Shown here: in pieces, positions 9,802 to 18,133 of the stretch
Numbering within the stretch: the first letter of the stretch is position 1
How the letters are laid out: every line of letters begins with the position of its first letter
Source: Streptococcus anginosus subsp. whileyi MAS624
GTDB taxonomy: Bacteria > Bacillota > Bacilli > Lactobacillales > Streptococcaceae
Direction of reading: 5' to 3'
NCBI RefSeq assembly: GCF_000478925.1
Contig: NZ_AP013072.1
Span: 1,094,501-1,158,500, forward strand
Length of the DNA stretch: 64,000 nt
The notes under the pieces: generated by a model
Databases searched by the model: none
Told to the model about the DNA's origin: nothing
What the model saw: the letters and a program-made list of their open reading frames with translations, nothing else
Position numbers and translations under genes: made by a program

Positions 9802-10722
9802 TTAGGTATCAAGGCTCGAAATAGGCTGATAGTAACCTTTCAAAAGTTCTTCATAAACGTATGCTTCAACTTCATTATAATTTGCTTTATACGACCTACA
9901 GAACCAGATATTAAATGGAATCGGATCTTTAAAACGAACAGCTTTAAACTTATTTTTATCCACAAAATATTCTACTGGACGAGGTAAAATAGCAATCATA
10001 TCATTCTTATACGTAGACTCTGTTAAAAAATCCCATGCTGATGATAAATATGTAAAATTTGTCTCTATCTTTTTATTTTTTAATTTTTCAGCTACTAATT
10101 CATAAGTAGTAAATGATTTATTAAATGTTGCTAAATCATAAGCAGCGATGTCTTTCCATTCAAGAAATTCTTTATCTGCTAAAGGATGATTTTTATCCAT
10201 ATAAGCTGCATATTCATCGGCTTGTATAATATATTGCTCGTACTTTTTAGCATCTAAATTAGTCGGCTCAATCAATAAAACAAAATTTAAATCACCTTCA
10301 AGAAATTTTTGGCGTAAATCCTTACTGCCTCCCTCTACGACTTGAATATTAATGTGCGGATTATCCTTGAAAAATTTAGGAAGAGCACTGGCAAAATAAA
10401 CACGTAAAATCAGAGAAGGAATGCCTAAATTAATAGTTCCTTTTTGTTTTTGCGCTTCCATATGAATCATGGATTGCATTTCTTCATGACGATTGACAAT
10501 TTCCGTAGCAAAACGATAAATTTTCCCACCAGCTTCTGTCAGACTTTCTAATCTTCCATTTCTACTATTAAAAAGCTGCAGTCCTTCAGTCGCTTCAAAA
10601 TTTGTGACAAATTGACTCAAAGCAGATTGACTAATATGAATTTTTTTAGCAGCAATCGAAAGATTACATCCACATTCGACGATATTGATAAAGTAAGTCA
10701 TTTGAATAATATCCATGTTCAT
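9802..10722 (-). CDS. LysR-family transcriptional regulator
   Basis: 306 aa with an N-terminal winged helix (ITYF..CNLSIAAKKIHISQSALSQFV-type) and a type 2 periplasmic-binding-like effector domain (GTINLGIPSLILRVYFASAL.., GDLNFVLLIEP). It is the first gene of an operon with the ACAD-like and MBL genes and lies just downstream of the atoDA terminator. It may control its own operon, the acyl-CoA cluster, or both. ATG 10722 is preceded by GGAG; a second ATG two codons later is possible. Confidence 0.88.
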   Translation of the reverse strand: MNMDIIQMTYFINIVECGCNLSIAAKKIHISQSALSQFVTNFEATEGLQLFNSRNGRLESLTEAGGKIYRFATEIVNRHEEMQSMIHMEAQKQKGTINLGIPSLILRVYFASALPKFFKDNPHINIQVVEGGSKDLRQKFLEGDLNFVLLIEPTNLDAKKYEQYIIQADEYAAYMDKNHPLADKEFLEWKDIAAYDLATFNKSFTTYELVAEKLKNKKIETNFTYLSSAWDFLTESTYKNDMIAILPRPVEYFVDKNKFKAVRFKDPIPFNIWFCRSYKANYNEVEAYVYEELLKGYYQPISSLDT

Positions 10723-10746
10723 CGTCTCCTATCTTTCAATATTTGT

Positions 10747-10775
10747 AATATAATTTGTCAGGAATAAAATAGCAA
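10747..10775 (-). promoter_or_regulatory. Promoter of the LysR operon
   Basis: On the minus strand TTGCTA (10775 to 10770), a 17-base spacer and TATATT (10752 to 10747). The -35 overlaps the downstream arm of the atoDA terminator. Confidence 0.55.
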
Positions 10776-10807
10776 CTGATCTTTTTAATATAGATGATTA
10801 GTTGCTA
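10770..10807 (-). terminator. Terminator after atoA
   Basis: TAGCAACT..AGTTGCTA stem (12 bp with one mismatch) with TTTTATT following on the minus strand. It ends the crotonase-atoD-atoA transcript. Confidence 0.75.
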
Positions 10808-10904
10808 ATAGGTTGATTAAAAACTTATCATCGATAAAGTTCGTTATAAGCATATAGTCACACACTTTATGGCAAACAGTAGTTCTATTTGCTTGATAAT
10901 TTAA

Positions 10905-11558
10905 CTAGATAGACATTGTTTTTAAGTCATCTGACACGATTACTTCTCCTTCTGTCTTTTCAAGAACTTCTTCCAAAGAGACACGGGGTGCTAATTCTTT
11001 TAGCAGGAATTTACCATCTTGAAAGCCGAATACCGCTAGTTCTGTGATGACTAAATCCAAAACTCCTTTAGCTGATAGAGGCAATGTGCACTCTTTCAGC
11101 AGTTTTGACTGTCCATCAACAGTAGTATGTTGGATAGCAGCGATAACCCTTTTAGCACCAACTAGAAGATCCATAGCACCTCCCATTCCTGGAGCAAACT
11201 TGTCTGGGATAATCCAATTTGCAATACTGCCATCTTGGCTGACTTCTAACGCTCCTAAAACTGTAGCATCAACGTGGCCTCCACGAATAATGGCAAACGA
11301 CGTTTGAAGGTCAAATAAAGATGCTCCCGGTAAAAGAGTAATGGGGGCTCCACCAGAGTTGGCCAGATTCGCATTGTAGTTTTCTTTTGTTGGTGTCTCA
11401 CCAAAACGAAGAGCACCATTTTCTGCTTGAAGGATAACATTCACGCCTTCAGGAATGTAATCAGCAGAAGCGTTCGGAATCCCAAAACCAAGGTTGATCA
11501 CATCTCCATCTTTAAATTCAAGAGCTACACGTCTTGCAATAATTTCTTTTGATTTCAT
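10905..11558 (-). CDS. atoA: 3-oxoacid/acetate CoA-transferase, beta subunit
   Basis: Transfers CoA between acetyl-CoA or acetoacetyl-CoA and short acids as an alpha-beta complex with AtoD. The 217-aa protein carries the catalytic glutamate in VILQAENGALRFG (Glu46), the residue that forms the glutamyl-CoA thioester in class I CoA-transferases, and the glycine-rich APGMGGAMDLLVGAKR. ATG 11558 is one base from the atoD stop. The exact acid acceptor (acetoacetate, butyrate, acetate) cannot be read from sequence. The unit ends at the stem-loop near 10790. Confidence 0.92.
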   Translation of the reverse strand: MKSKEIIARRVALEFKDGDVINLGFGIPNASADYIPEGVNVILQAENGALRFGETPTKENYNANLANSGGAPITLLPGASLFDLQTSFAIIRGGHVDATVLGALEVSQDGSIANWIIPDKFAPGMGGAMDLLVGAKRVIAAIQHTTVDGQSKLLKECTLPLSAKGVLDLVITELAVFGFQDGKFLLKELAPRVSLEEVLEKTEGEVIVSDDLKTMSI

Positions 11559-11559
11559 A

Positions 11560-12282
11560 TTAATTTACCCCTGCCAATTTTTTAGTCTCTATCCAGAGGT
11601 CGCCCATCATTTTATGATGTTCTTTAGAAGTCAAGCTTTTAACAACATAGTCTACAAGAATTCCGGGAATATATACATCGTTAGGATCAATTTCCCCAAC
11701 TTCAACAATTTCATTGGCTTCAACAATCACTGTATCAGCTGCAAGAGCCAGCTGCAATGAAATATTTTTAGTTGTCCCATCAATGTATAAATTGCCATAT
11801 TTATCTGACTTGGTAGCCTTAATTAAAGCAACATCAATTTTCAAAGGGTCATAAACAAGATATTCTCTGCCGTTGCGAGCTACTTTTTCATAATCTTTTT
11901 CCAAAATAGTCCCAACGCCAGTCGGAGTCAAAACAGCTCCCAAACCAGCACCCGCAGCATGAAGTCGTTCAACCACGGTTCCCATTGGTGTGAATTCAAC
12001 TTCCATATCGCCACTAAAATATTCATGTTGTACGGCAGCGGAAGTTCCCACATGAGCTGCGATATATTTCTTAACTTGGTGATTTTCACACAAGCGACCA
12101 ACGCCAATCTCTTTACCCGGTTGTGAGGTAACAACAGATACTATTGTTAAGTTCTGTTGATTTTGTCGAACCAATTCTTCAATGAGTTCAAACGGCTCAC
12201 CCACTCCAAGAAAACCTGAAATACCTACAATATCTTCAGATTTAATGTTAGAAATTGCTTCTGATAATGTTACAATTTGCAT
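11560..12282 (-). CDS. atoD: 3-oxoacid/acetate CoA-transferase, alpha subunit
   Basis: 240-aa partner of AtoA. The N-terminal oxyanion-hole region GISGFLGVGEPFELIEEL corresponds to the family GGF-x-x-x-G-x-P motif. The central part (FTPMGTVVERLHAAGAGLGA) and DVALIKATKSDKYGNLYIDG are typical. It lies 17 bases after the crotonase gene and one base before atoA, so all three are one operon. With thiolase, the pair would link acetoacetate to acetyl-CoA. Confidence 0.92.
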   Translation of the reverse strand: MQIVTLSEAISNIKSEDIVGISGFLGVGEPFELIEELVRQNQQNLTIVSVVTSQPGKEIGVGRLCENHQVKKYIAAHVGTSAAVQHEYFSGDMEVEFTPMGTVVERLHAAGAGLGAVLTPTGVGTILEKDYEKVARNGREYLVYDPLKIDVALIKATKSDKYGNLYIDGTTKNISLQLALAADTVIVEANEIVEVGEIDPNDVYIPGILVDYVVKSLTSKEHHKMMGDLWIETKKLAGVN

Positions 12283-12299
12283 ACCAATATCTCCACTTA

Positions 12300-13079
12300 T
12301 TACTTACGATTAAAAACCACCTTGCGTTTTTCTACAAAAGCACGCATCCCTTCTACTTTGTCCTCTGTAGAGAACAACAATGCTTCAGCTTCCGTTTCAA
12401 GTCTGATAGCATTTTTAAGTGGAAGTTCCGAACCAACTTGAATGACATGCTTAGCTTTTTCTACTGCTAACGGTGCATTCTTTATCATGGCTGCAGCTAA
12501 TTCTTCAGCTGAGCTTAATAGTTCTTCGGCGGAAACCAGCCTGTTAAGAATTCCCAGTTCGTAGGCTTCTTGACCTTTCACTGTACGAGCAGTGAAAATC
12601 AATTCTTTCGTACGGCTTGTTCCAATCAAACGAGACATACGTTGAGTACCAGCGAATCCCGGAATAATGCCCAAGCCAACTTCTGGAAAGCCAACAACTG
12701 TCTTTTCAAATCCAATACGGATATCTGTCGAAAGTGCTAATTCCATTCCTCCTCCAAGTGCATACCCATTGAGCACTGCAATTGTTGGTTGACGTAAGTC
12801 AGAAAGTCGAGTAAAAGTATTGTTTGCAAATGTCATATATTCAAAAGCTTGAATTGGCGACATCACGTCCATTTCTTTAATATCAGCTCCAGCTACAAAT
12901 GCCTTTTCTCCTGCCCCTGTTACAATCACAACACGGATTTCTTCACTTTGTTCAACTTGATCAAGAACATCATTTAGATCAGTTAATACTTGAGAACTCA
13001 AAGCATTTAATGCTTCAGGACGATTGATCGTAATGTAGCCAATGCTGTTTTTTACTTCTAGTAAAACAGTTTTACTCAT
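12300..13079 (-). CDS. Enoyl-CoA hydratase/isomerase (crotonase family)
   Basis: 259-aa crotonase-fold enzyme, most likely hydrating crotonyl-CoA or other short enoyl-CoAs. It shows GAGEKAFVAGADIKEM and NGYALGGGMELALSTDIRIG (oxyanion hole), then the Glu-containing PEVGLGIIPGFAGTQRM. ATG 13079 has GGAGC upstream. It is the first gene of the crotonase-atoD-atoA operon, whose promoter region carries a cre-like site and a long palindrome, with an IS30 element just beyond. Crotonase family members differ in reaction, so the precise substrate is inferred from context. Confidence 0.9.
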   Translation of the reverse strand: MSKTVLLEVKNSIGYITINRPEALNALSSQVLTDLNDVLDQVEQSEEIRVVIVTGAGEKAFVAGADIKEMDVMSPIQAFEYMTFANNTFTRLSDLRQPTIAVLNGYALGGGMELALSTDIRIGFEKTVVGFPEVGLGIIPGFAGTQRMSRLIGTSRTKELIFTARTVKGQEAYELGILNRLVSAEELLSSAEELAAAMIKNAPLAVEKAKHVIQVGSELPLKNAIRLETEAEALLFSTEDKVEGMRAFVEKRKVVFNRK

Positions 13080-13145
13080 TTTAATGCTCCTACTTATAAA
13101 ATTTGAATTATTAAGTATAATGTCAACAAATACTTGAACCCAAAA

Positions 13146-13159
13146 TGTAAGAGCTTACA
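13146..13159. promoter_or_regulatory. cre-like CcpA site upstream of the crotonase operon
   Basis: TGTAAGAGCTTACA matches the degenerate cre consensus at 13 of 14 positions (A for the central C). It lies 67 bases before the crotonase start. Confidence 0.6.
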
Positions 13160-13205
13160 ATGCTATGATATCTCATTTTTCTACTCTCGTCTACTTAATC
13201 TTAAT

Positions 13206-13240
13206 TTATAACTCTATAAGTTAAACTTATAGAGTTATAA
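13206..13240. repeat. Perfect 17-bp inverted repeat (operator-like palindrome)
   Basis: Arms TTATAACTCTATAAGTT and AACTTATAGAGTTATAA flank a single A. It lies between the crotonase start and the IS30 element. There is no strong T run on the minus side, so an operator is more likely than a terminator. The half TTATAACT recurs upstream of the acyl-CoA dehydrogenase gene (17797-17813). Confidence 0.75.
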
Positions 13241-13286
13241 AAAATACTAAGACTTTTTGATTTTCAAAAGATAAATTGCAAGAATA

Positions 13287-14310
13287 AGTGCAACATTTAC
13301 TCGTACTCATCCACTAGAGCTTCACAAGCAGTTCTGTAAGCTAAACATTTTCGTGGTCGGTGATTGATATCATATAAGGCCTTGTTCAAAGCCTCATCAG
13401 AGATAGCGGCTAAATCTGTTTTCTTTGGAAAATATTCTCTTAGTAAGCCATTGGCGTTTTCATTGCTTCCTCTCTGCCAGGATGAATAGGCGTCCGCAAA
13501 GAAAAAGGAAATTCCTAAATTCTCTACCAGAGGATAGCAGGCAAACTCTTTTCCCCTATCTGAAGTGAAGGTTTTAAGAGCCTCTTTTGGAAATAGCTTA
13601 TAAAGTTGTTCGATGGCTGAAAACATGGATTTGGCTGTTCTGTCTGGTATCTTGAAAGCTAAGTAAAAGCGCGTTTTTCGCTCCAGAAAGGTCGCTAAAC
13701 AGCCCTTGCTTTTGCCTCTGGAAGACACCACAGTATCGAGCTCCCAGTGACCAAAGGTCTCACGATTCCTGACCTCTTTAGGACGTTTGGCAATCGATGT
13801 GCCAATCCTAAATCTTCCACGTGTTTCTTTAGGTTGTCGAGTTTTTCCTTTACGACGAAGGACACTCAAATCCAGAGCAATCAAACCAGCATAGAGCCAG
13901 TTATAGATTGTTTTAAAAGCTACCATCGGCCTTTGTTCAAGCTGATAGCGGCCACAAATCTGTTCAGGCGACCAGGAGGATTTTAAACCGTCCTCAATTT
14001 CCTTTTTCAACGTTGGTGTCAAACGAGACTTCCGACCTTTTTGCTTAGCCCTGTGGTCATACTGTTCCTGTGCTAGGGCTGCGGAGTAACCATTTTGGCA
14101 TCGTCTTAACTCTCTTGAAATGGTAGACTTATGGACGCCAAGTTTACTTGCAATTTGGCAAGGTTTCAAACCTAATTCCAAGTAGGTTTCTATCTTTATT
14201 CGGTCGGTTATGGTAAGATGGAAGTAGCTCATAGTTTTTCCTCGGGATTCTGTTTGTGTGGTTACTTACAGTTTACACCAATGAAACGCTATGAGTTTTT
14301 TTGTTGCACT
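13287..14310 (-). mobile_element. IS30-family insertion sequence
   Basis: About 1,024 bp. The ends begin AGTGCAACA (13287-13295) and, inverted, end TGTTGCACT (14302-14310), enclosing one transposase gene. ATA flanks both ends (13284-13286 and 14311-14313), consistent with the 2-3 bp target duplication of this family. It sits between two operons of the acyl-CoA cluster and does not interrupt a gene. IR boundaries beyond the 9 perfect bases are approximate. Confidence 0.85.
13297..14232 (-). CDS. IS30-family transposase
   Basis: 311-aa DDE transposase. The N-terminal HTH includes LKPCQIASKLGVHKSTISRE. The catalytic Asp lies in HWELDTVVSSRG, the second Asp in FTSDRGKEFACY, and the Glu in NENANGLLREYFPK. 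The frame is complete, so the element may still be mobile. ATG 14232 lies close to the right inverted repeat. It resembles streptococcal IS1239-like elements, but the exact name cannot be assigned from sequence alone. Confidence 0.93.
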   Translation of the reverse strand: MSYFHLTITDRIKIETYLELGLKPCQIASKLGVHKSTISRELRRCQNGYSAALAQEQYDHRAKQKGRKSRLTPTLKKEIEDGLKSSWSPEQICGRYQLEQRPMVAFKTIYNWLYAGLIALDLSVLRRKGKTRQPKETRGRFRIGTSIAKRPKEVRNRETFGHWELDTVVSSRGKSKGCLATFLERKTRFYLAFKIPDRTAKSMFSAIEQLYKLFPKEALKTFTSDRGKEFACYPLVENLGISFFFADAYSSWQRGSNENANGLLREYFPKKTDLAAISDEALNKALYDINHRPRKCLAYRTACEALVDEYE

Positions 14311-14332
14311 ATATTTTACAATTTATCAAAAT

Positions 14333-14383
14333 AAAAAAAATTCTACTAAGAATCATTTAAGATAAACGTCTTAGATAGAATTT
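14333..14383 (-). terminator. Strong terminator after thiolase
   Basis: Imperfect stem (AAATTCTA..TAGAATTT plus CTAAGA/TCTTAG) followed on the minus strand by eight T. The upstream operon therefore ended before the point where the IS inserted. Confidence 0.8.
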
Positions 14384-14436
14384 GTTTTACAGAGTAAAAA
14401 ATCAAATGGTAAATTAAATTTAGTAGGTAATTATTT

Positions 14437-15615
14437 TTAACGTTCTACAATAACTGCTGTGCCCATTCCTCCTCCGATACAAAGAGTTGCAAGACCACGT
14501 TTAGCATCGCGTTTTTCCATTTCATGCAACAAAGTAACCAGAATACGGCAGCCTGATGCTCCAATTGGATGACCAAGTGCAATGGCACCACCGTTTACGT
14601 TTACTTTTTCCGGATCAAGATTTAACTCCTTACCAACAGCACATGCTTGCGATGCAAATGCTTCATTGGATTCAATCAAATCGAGATCTTCAGTTGTAAA
14701 GCCACCCTTTTCAAGTGCTTTACGAGAAGCATAAATTGGTCCGCAACCCATGATTTTCGGATCTAATCCTGCACTTGCATAGGATTTTATGGTTGCTAAA
14801 ACAGGAATGCCTAGCTCTTTCGCTTTTTCTGAACTCATGACAACAACTGCTGCCGCTCCATCGTTGATACCAGAAGCATTACCAGCTGTGACCGTTCCGC
14901 CTTCTTTAAAGACAGGGCGTAATTTAGCCAAACCTTCTAGTGAGGCATCTTTTCTTGGAAATTCATCCGTATCAAAAACAATTGGCTCACATTTTCTCTG
15001 TGGAATAATCACTGGAACGATTTCTTCTTTGAAACGTCCAGCTTCAATAGCTGCCACAGCACGTTGTTGTGACTGAACAGCAAAAGCATCTTGGACTTCA
15101 CGAGAAATATCATACTGTGCAGCAACATTTTCAGCTGTGATTCCCATGTGGAAATCATTAAAGGCGTCAGTCAGACCGTCGCGCAACATAGTATCAACAA
15201 CTTTAGAGTCTCCCATACGAGAGCCCCAACGTTGATTTTGCAGCACATATGGTGCTTGGCTCATATTTTCTGCACCACCCGCTACGATGATATCAGCATC
15301 TCCACAAAGGATAGCTTGTGCAGCCAACTGAACAGTTTTAAGCCCTGAACCACATACTTTATTGACTGTGAATGCTGGAGAAGATACAGGGATACCTGCA
15401 TTGACACTCATTTGGCGTGCCACATTCTGACCAAGTCCTGCCCCTAAAACATTTCCCATAATCACTTCATCAACTTGTTCAGCCTTCAAATTTGCTCGTT
15501 CCAGCGCGCTTTTGATAACCAAACTTCCCAAATCAACAGCTGAAATATTTTTCAAACTTCCACCAAAAGAACCTAATGGTGTACGAACTGCTGATACAAT
15601 AACTGCTTCTTTCAT
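14437..15615 (-). CDS. atoB: Acetyl-CoA C-acetyltransferase (thiolase)
   Basis: Condenses two acetyl-CoA to acetoacetyl-CoA, or the reverse. The 392-aa protein has the nucleophilic Cys88 in [13 protein letters not shown], His in GHPIGASG and the second Cys in [10 protein letters not shown], all intact. The start [19 protein letters not shown] is typical of biosynthetic or short-chain thiolases. AAGGAG precedes ATG 15615, 15 bases past the original hbd stop. It is the last gene of the acyl-CoA-dehydrogenase/hbd/thiolase operon. Confidence 0.94.
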   Translation of the reverse strand: MKEAVIVSAVRTPLGSFGGSLKNISAVDLGSLVIKSALERANLKAEQVDEVIMGNVLGAGLGQNVARQMSVNAGIPVSSPAFTVNKVCGSGLKTVQLAAQAILCGDADIIVAGGAENMSQAPYVLQNQRWGSRMGDSKVVDTMLRDGLTDAFNDFHMGITAENVAAQYDISREVQDAFAVQSQQRAVAAIEAGRFKEEIVPVIIPQRKCEPIVFDTDEFPRKDASLEGLAKLRPVFKEGGTVTAGNASGINDGAAAVVVMSSEKAKELGIPVLATIKSYASAGLDPKIMGCGPIYASRKALEKGGFTTEDLDLIESNEAFASQACAVGKELNLDPEKVNVNGGAIALGHPIGASGCRILVTLLHEMEKRDAKRGLATLCIGGGMGTAVIVER

Positions 15616-15630
15616 TTCTTGCTCCTTACC

Positions 15631-16478
15631 TTAGTATTTAAAGAAACCTTCCTTGGTTTTACGACCAAGTTTATTAGCTTCAACCATTTTTTCAACAATG
15701 GAGCAGGACGATATTTCGGATCACCAAATCCATTATTCAACACTCCCATAATAGCCAAGCAAACATCCAAACCAATTAAATCTGCTAAAGCCAAAGGACC
15801 AATCGGATGATTAGCTCCTAGCTTCATCGCTTCATCAATTTCTTCAGCTGATGCTACTCCTTCTCCAAGAATGAAAATCGCTTCATTAATCATCGGAATC
15901 AACACTCGATTTACAACAAAACCATAAGAATCTCTAACATCAACTGCTGTTTTACCGATTTTTTCAGTCAATTCGCGAACAGTTTTGACTACTTCTTCTG
16001 ATGTTTGAAGTGCTTTGATTACTTCGACCAATTTCATGACAGGAGTAGGATTAAAGAAATACATACCAATAACTCGTTCTTGATGCACTGTTGCTGCTGC
16101 AATGTCAGTGATTGACAAAGATGATGTATTGGACGCTAAAATTGTTTCTGGTGTTGTTAATTCATCTAATTGTTTAAAAATACTCAACTTAATGTCTCGG
16201 TTTTCAGTAGCTGCTTCAATAACTAACTGAACATTTTTTGCATCTTCGTATGAGGTTGAGGGAATCACCTTACTCAAAACACTGTTTTTATCAGCTTCTG
16301 ACAGACGACCTTTCTCAACAGAGCGTGTTAATTGCTTGGTGATATTTCCAATCCCTCTTTCAACAAATTCGTCTTTAATATCATTCAAATACACCGTAAA
16401 GCCTGATTGGGCAAAGACTTGTGCAATACCGCTTCCCATCTGACCTGATCCAATGATCATCACTTTTGAAATATTCAA
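15631..16478 (-). pseudogene. hbd: 3-hydroxybutyryl-CoA dehydrogenase, catalytic His lost and C-terminus frameshifted
   Basis: NAD-dependent 3-hydroxyacyl-CoA dehydrogenase family, with Rossmann motif MIIGSGQMGSGIAQVFAQSG and the long helical C-domain. Two defects are visible. First, the catalytic motif normally GMHFFNP reads GMYFFNP (Tyr140, codon TAT instead of CAT). Second, the run of six T at 15687-15692 is one base short: adding one restores LLKKMVEANKLGRKTKEGFF and a stop at 15631, whereas the actual frame runs on to 15612 with a foreign tail (288 aa). Glu152 of the dyad is still present. Activity is doubtful; the His change is the stronger argument. Confidence 0.8.
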
Positions 16479-16574
16479 TTTTCTCTCCTATCTAATATTA
16501 ACATTATAAAGTTTAAAATGAAAGAATAGGAACGATTGAATGATGAATACTCTTCAACCGTTCCTGCTTTGTCA

Positions 16575-17783
16575 TTATACAAATGCACCTAAGCCAGTAA
16601 TTTCACGACCAACAATCAAAGCGTTGACTTCATGAGAACCTTCATAAGTGTAAACAGCCTCAGCGTCTGCAAAGAAACGTGCAACATCGGTTTCAAGAGT
16701 AATTCCATCCCCTCCGCCTACTTCACGAGCAAGGGCAACAGTTTCGCGCATAACGAGTGAATTATGCATTTTAGCAAGGGCAGAATTTAACATTAATTCA
16801 TTGCCAGCTTCTTGCATTTCAGCAAGACGAACTGAGTAAGCAATAGCTGCCACAGCGTTCGCTTGCATTCTAGCCAATTTTTCTTGAATGATTTGGAATT
16901 TAGCAACTGGACGTTTAAATTGTTGACGGTTTGTAGTATATTTTAATGCTGCAACAAATGAACCACAAGTTATTCCCATAGCGATATGAGCAACATCAGC
17001 ACGAGTAAATGTAAGAATACGAGCTACATCTTCAAAACCATTGATGTTTACCAAACGATCTGAGTCTGGAACTTCAACATTTGTCATTGTGATATGACCA
17101 TTTCGAACACAACGAAGTGCAATTTTATGTTGAATAACTTCTACATCGTAACCAGGAGCTCCTTTGCGAACGATAAAGCATTTAATTTTGCCATCTGCAA
17201 CGTCACGAGCAAACACTGGAATAACATCAGCTGTATCTGAACCACCAATCCAACGTTTTTCACCGTTAATAATCCACTTGTCTCCTACACGTTCAGCAGT
17301 TGTTGCAAGCCCACCTGCAATGTCTGAACCAGAAAGTGGTTCTGTCAAAGCAAAACATCCTTGCCAATCAAATGCTGCTAATTTAGGAAGAAATTCTTTT
17401 TGTTGGCGTTCATCACCACCGAGTAAAATTGTGTTATAGCAAAGTCCACCATGCACAGTATAGAATGTAGCCATTGATGTATCAAAGCGAGCCAATTCCA
17501 AGTAAAGGAATGCGATATAAAGTTCTGATGGTTTGTAGCTGCCTTCACGTCCCTCAAACAATTTAGGATTGTTCATAATTTGCGCGCCTTTGGCAACTGC
17601 GTAAAATTGTTCAAATGGAAAATCAGGTTTTTCCCAATGTTCATTGATCACAGGACGAAGATGTTTTTCAATCAAACGACGAGTTTCTTGTAAGACTTCT
17701 GCTTCTCCTAGTGTCAAACCGTCTGCATAGTGAAAAAGATCTTCAGGATATAATTCACGTAAAATTTCTTCTTTAGTTGCCAT
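16575..17783 (-). CDS. Acyl-CoA dehydrogenase, glutaryl-CoA-dehydrogenase-like
   Basis: 402-aa flavoenzyme of the acyl-CoA dehydrogenase fold. It shows GCFALTEPLSGSDIAGGLAT and WIINGEKRWIGGSDTADV in the FAD domain, TNRQQFKRPVAKFQIIQEKL in the C-domain, and the catalytic base Glu381 in TYEGSHEVNALIVGREITG. This ending is typical of the glutaryl-CoA dehydrogenase / peroxisomal ACX4 branch. No electron-transfer flavoprotein genes are in the window, so the electron acceptor is unknown; direct reaction with oxygen is possible. ATG 17783 follows AAAGGAG. First gene of the leftward operon, with two cre-like sites upstream. Confidence 0.88.
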   Translation of the reverse strand: MATKEEILRELYPEDLFHYADGLTLGEAEVLQETRRLIEKHLRPVINEHWEKPDFPFEQFYAVAKGAQIMNNPKLFEGREGSYKPSELYIAFLYLELARFDTSMATFYTVHGGLCYNTILLGGDERQQKEFLPKLAAFDWQGCFALTEPLSGSDIAGGLATTAERVGDKWIINGEKRWIGGSDTADVIPVFARDVADGKIKCFIVRKGAPGYDVEVIQHKIALRCVRNGHITMTNVEVPDSDRLVNINGFEDVARILTFTRADVAHIAMGITCGSFVAALKYTTNRQQFKRPVAKFQIIQEKLARMQANAVAAIAYSVRLAEMQEAGNELMLNSALAKMHNSLVMRETVALAREVGGGDGITLETDVARFFADAEAVYTYEGSHEVNALIVGREITGLGAFV

Positions 17784-17796
17784 AGTATGGACTCCT

Positions 17797-17824
17797 TTAT
17801 AATAAAGTTATAAGAGCGCTTTCA
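17797..17824. promoter_or_regulatory. Inverted repeat plus cre-like site before the acyl-CoA dehydrogenase gene
   Basis: The minus strand has TTATAACTTTATTATAA (17813 to 17797), sharing TTATAACT with the palindrome at 13206-13240. Overlapping it is TGAAAGCGCTCTTA (17824 to 17811), 12 of 14 matches to cre. Confidence 0.5.
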
Positions 17825-17841
17825 TTTCAAGACTCAGTATT

Positions 17842-17855
17842 TGTTGACGCTTACA
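17842..17855 (-). promoter_or_regulatory. cre-like CcpA site
   Basis: The minus strand reads TGTAAGCGTCAACA, 13 of 14 matches to the cre consensus including the central CG. Its GTCAACAAATACT extension is repeated exactly at 13122-13134 upstream of the crotonase operon. Confidence 0.65.
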
Positions 17856-17961
17856 TTTTATATCAGATATGATCTTGTGTCTACTTAAGAAAAATTAATC
17901 GTCCCATAAGTTTCTATTATACATATTGATTTTACTGACTTTTCAAAGGATAAAGACAAGA

Positions 17962-18007
17962 TTTTACAAATAAAATTTTTGCAAAATCTAAAAATTTATT
18001 TGTAAAA
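17962..18007. repeat. Inverted repeat in the divergent promoter region
   Basis: 13-bp arms TTTTACAAATAAA (17962-17974) and TTTATTTGTAAAA (17995-18007), with a small TTTTGCAAAA palindrome (17977-17986) between them. The 350-base gap 17784-18133 otherwise holds the cre-like sites and the promoter of the flavoprotein gene. It is probably an operator cluster. Confidence 0.55.
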
Positions 18008-18077
18008 ATAATTGAATTTCTAAAAATATTTTCTCTAATTTCAAAGAAATTCTTTTCCCCAATCCTCCAGAGCAAAA

Positions 18078-18109
18078 TGCAAGCATTTGCAAAATGAATA
18101 TGTTACAAT
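18078..18109 (+). promoter_or_regulatory. Promoter of the flavoprotein gene with cre-like palindrome
   Basis: Extended -10 TGT-TACAAT at 18101-18109. TGCAAGCATTTGCA (18078-18091), a palindromic cre-like sequence (12 of 14), covers the -35 position. Confidence 0.5.
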
Positions 18110-18133
18110 GCTTATAAAAACGGAGGAAAAATC

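Noticed and set aside
13297..14232. IS30 element as a disruptor of the acyl-CoA pathway
   Set aside because: A strong terminator follows thiolase and the crotonase operon keeps its own upstream sites, so the IS lies between units and breaks no gene.
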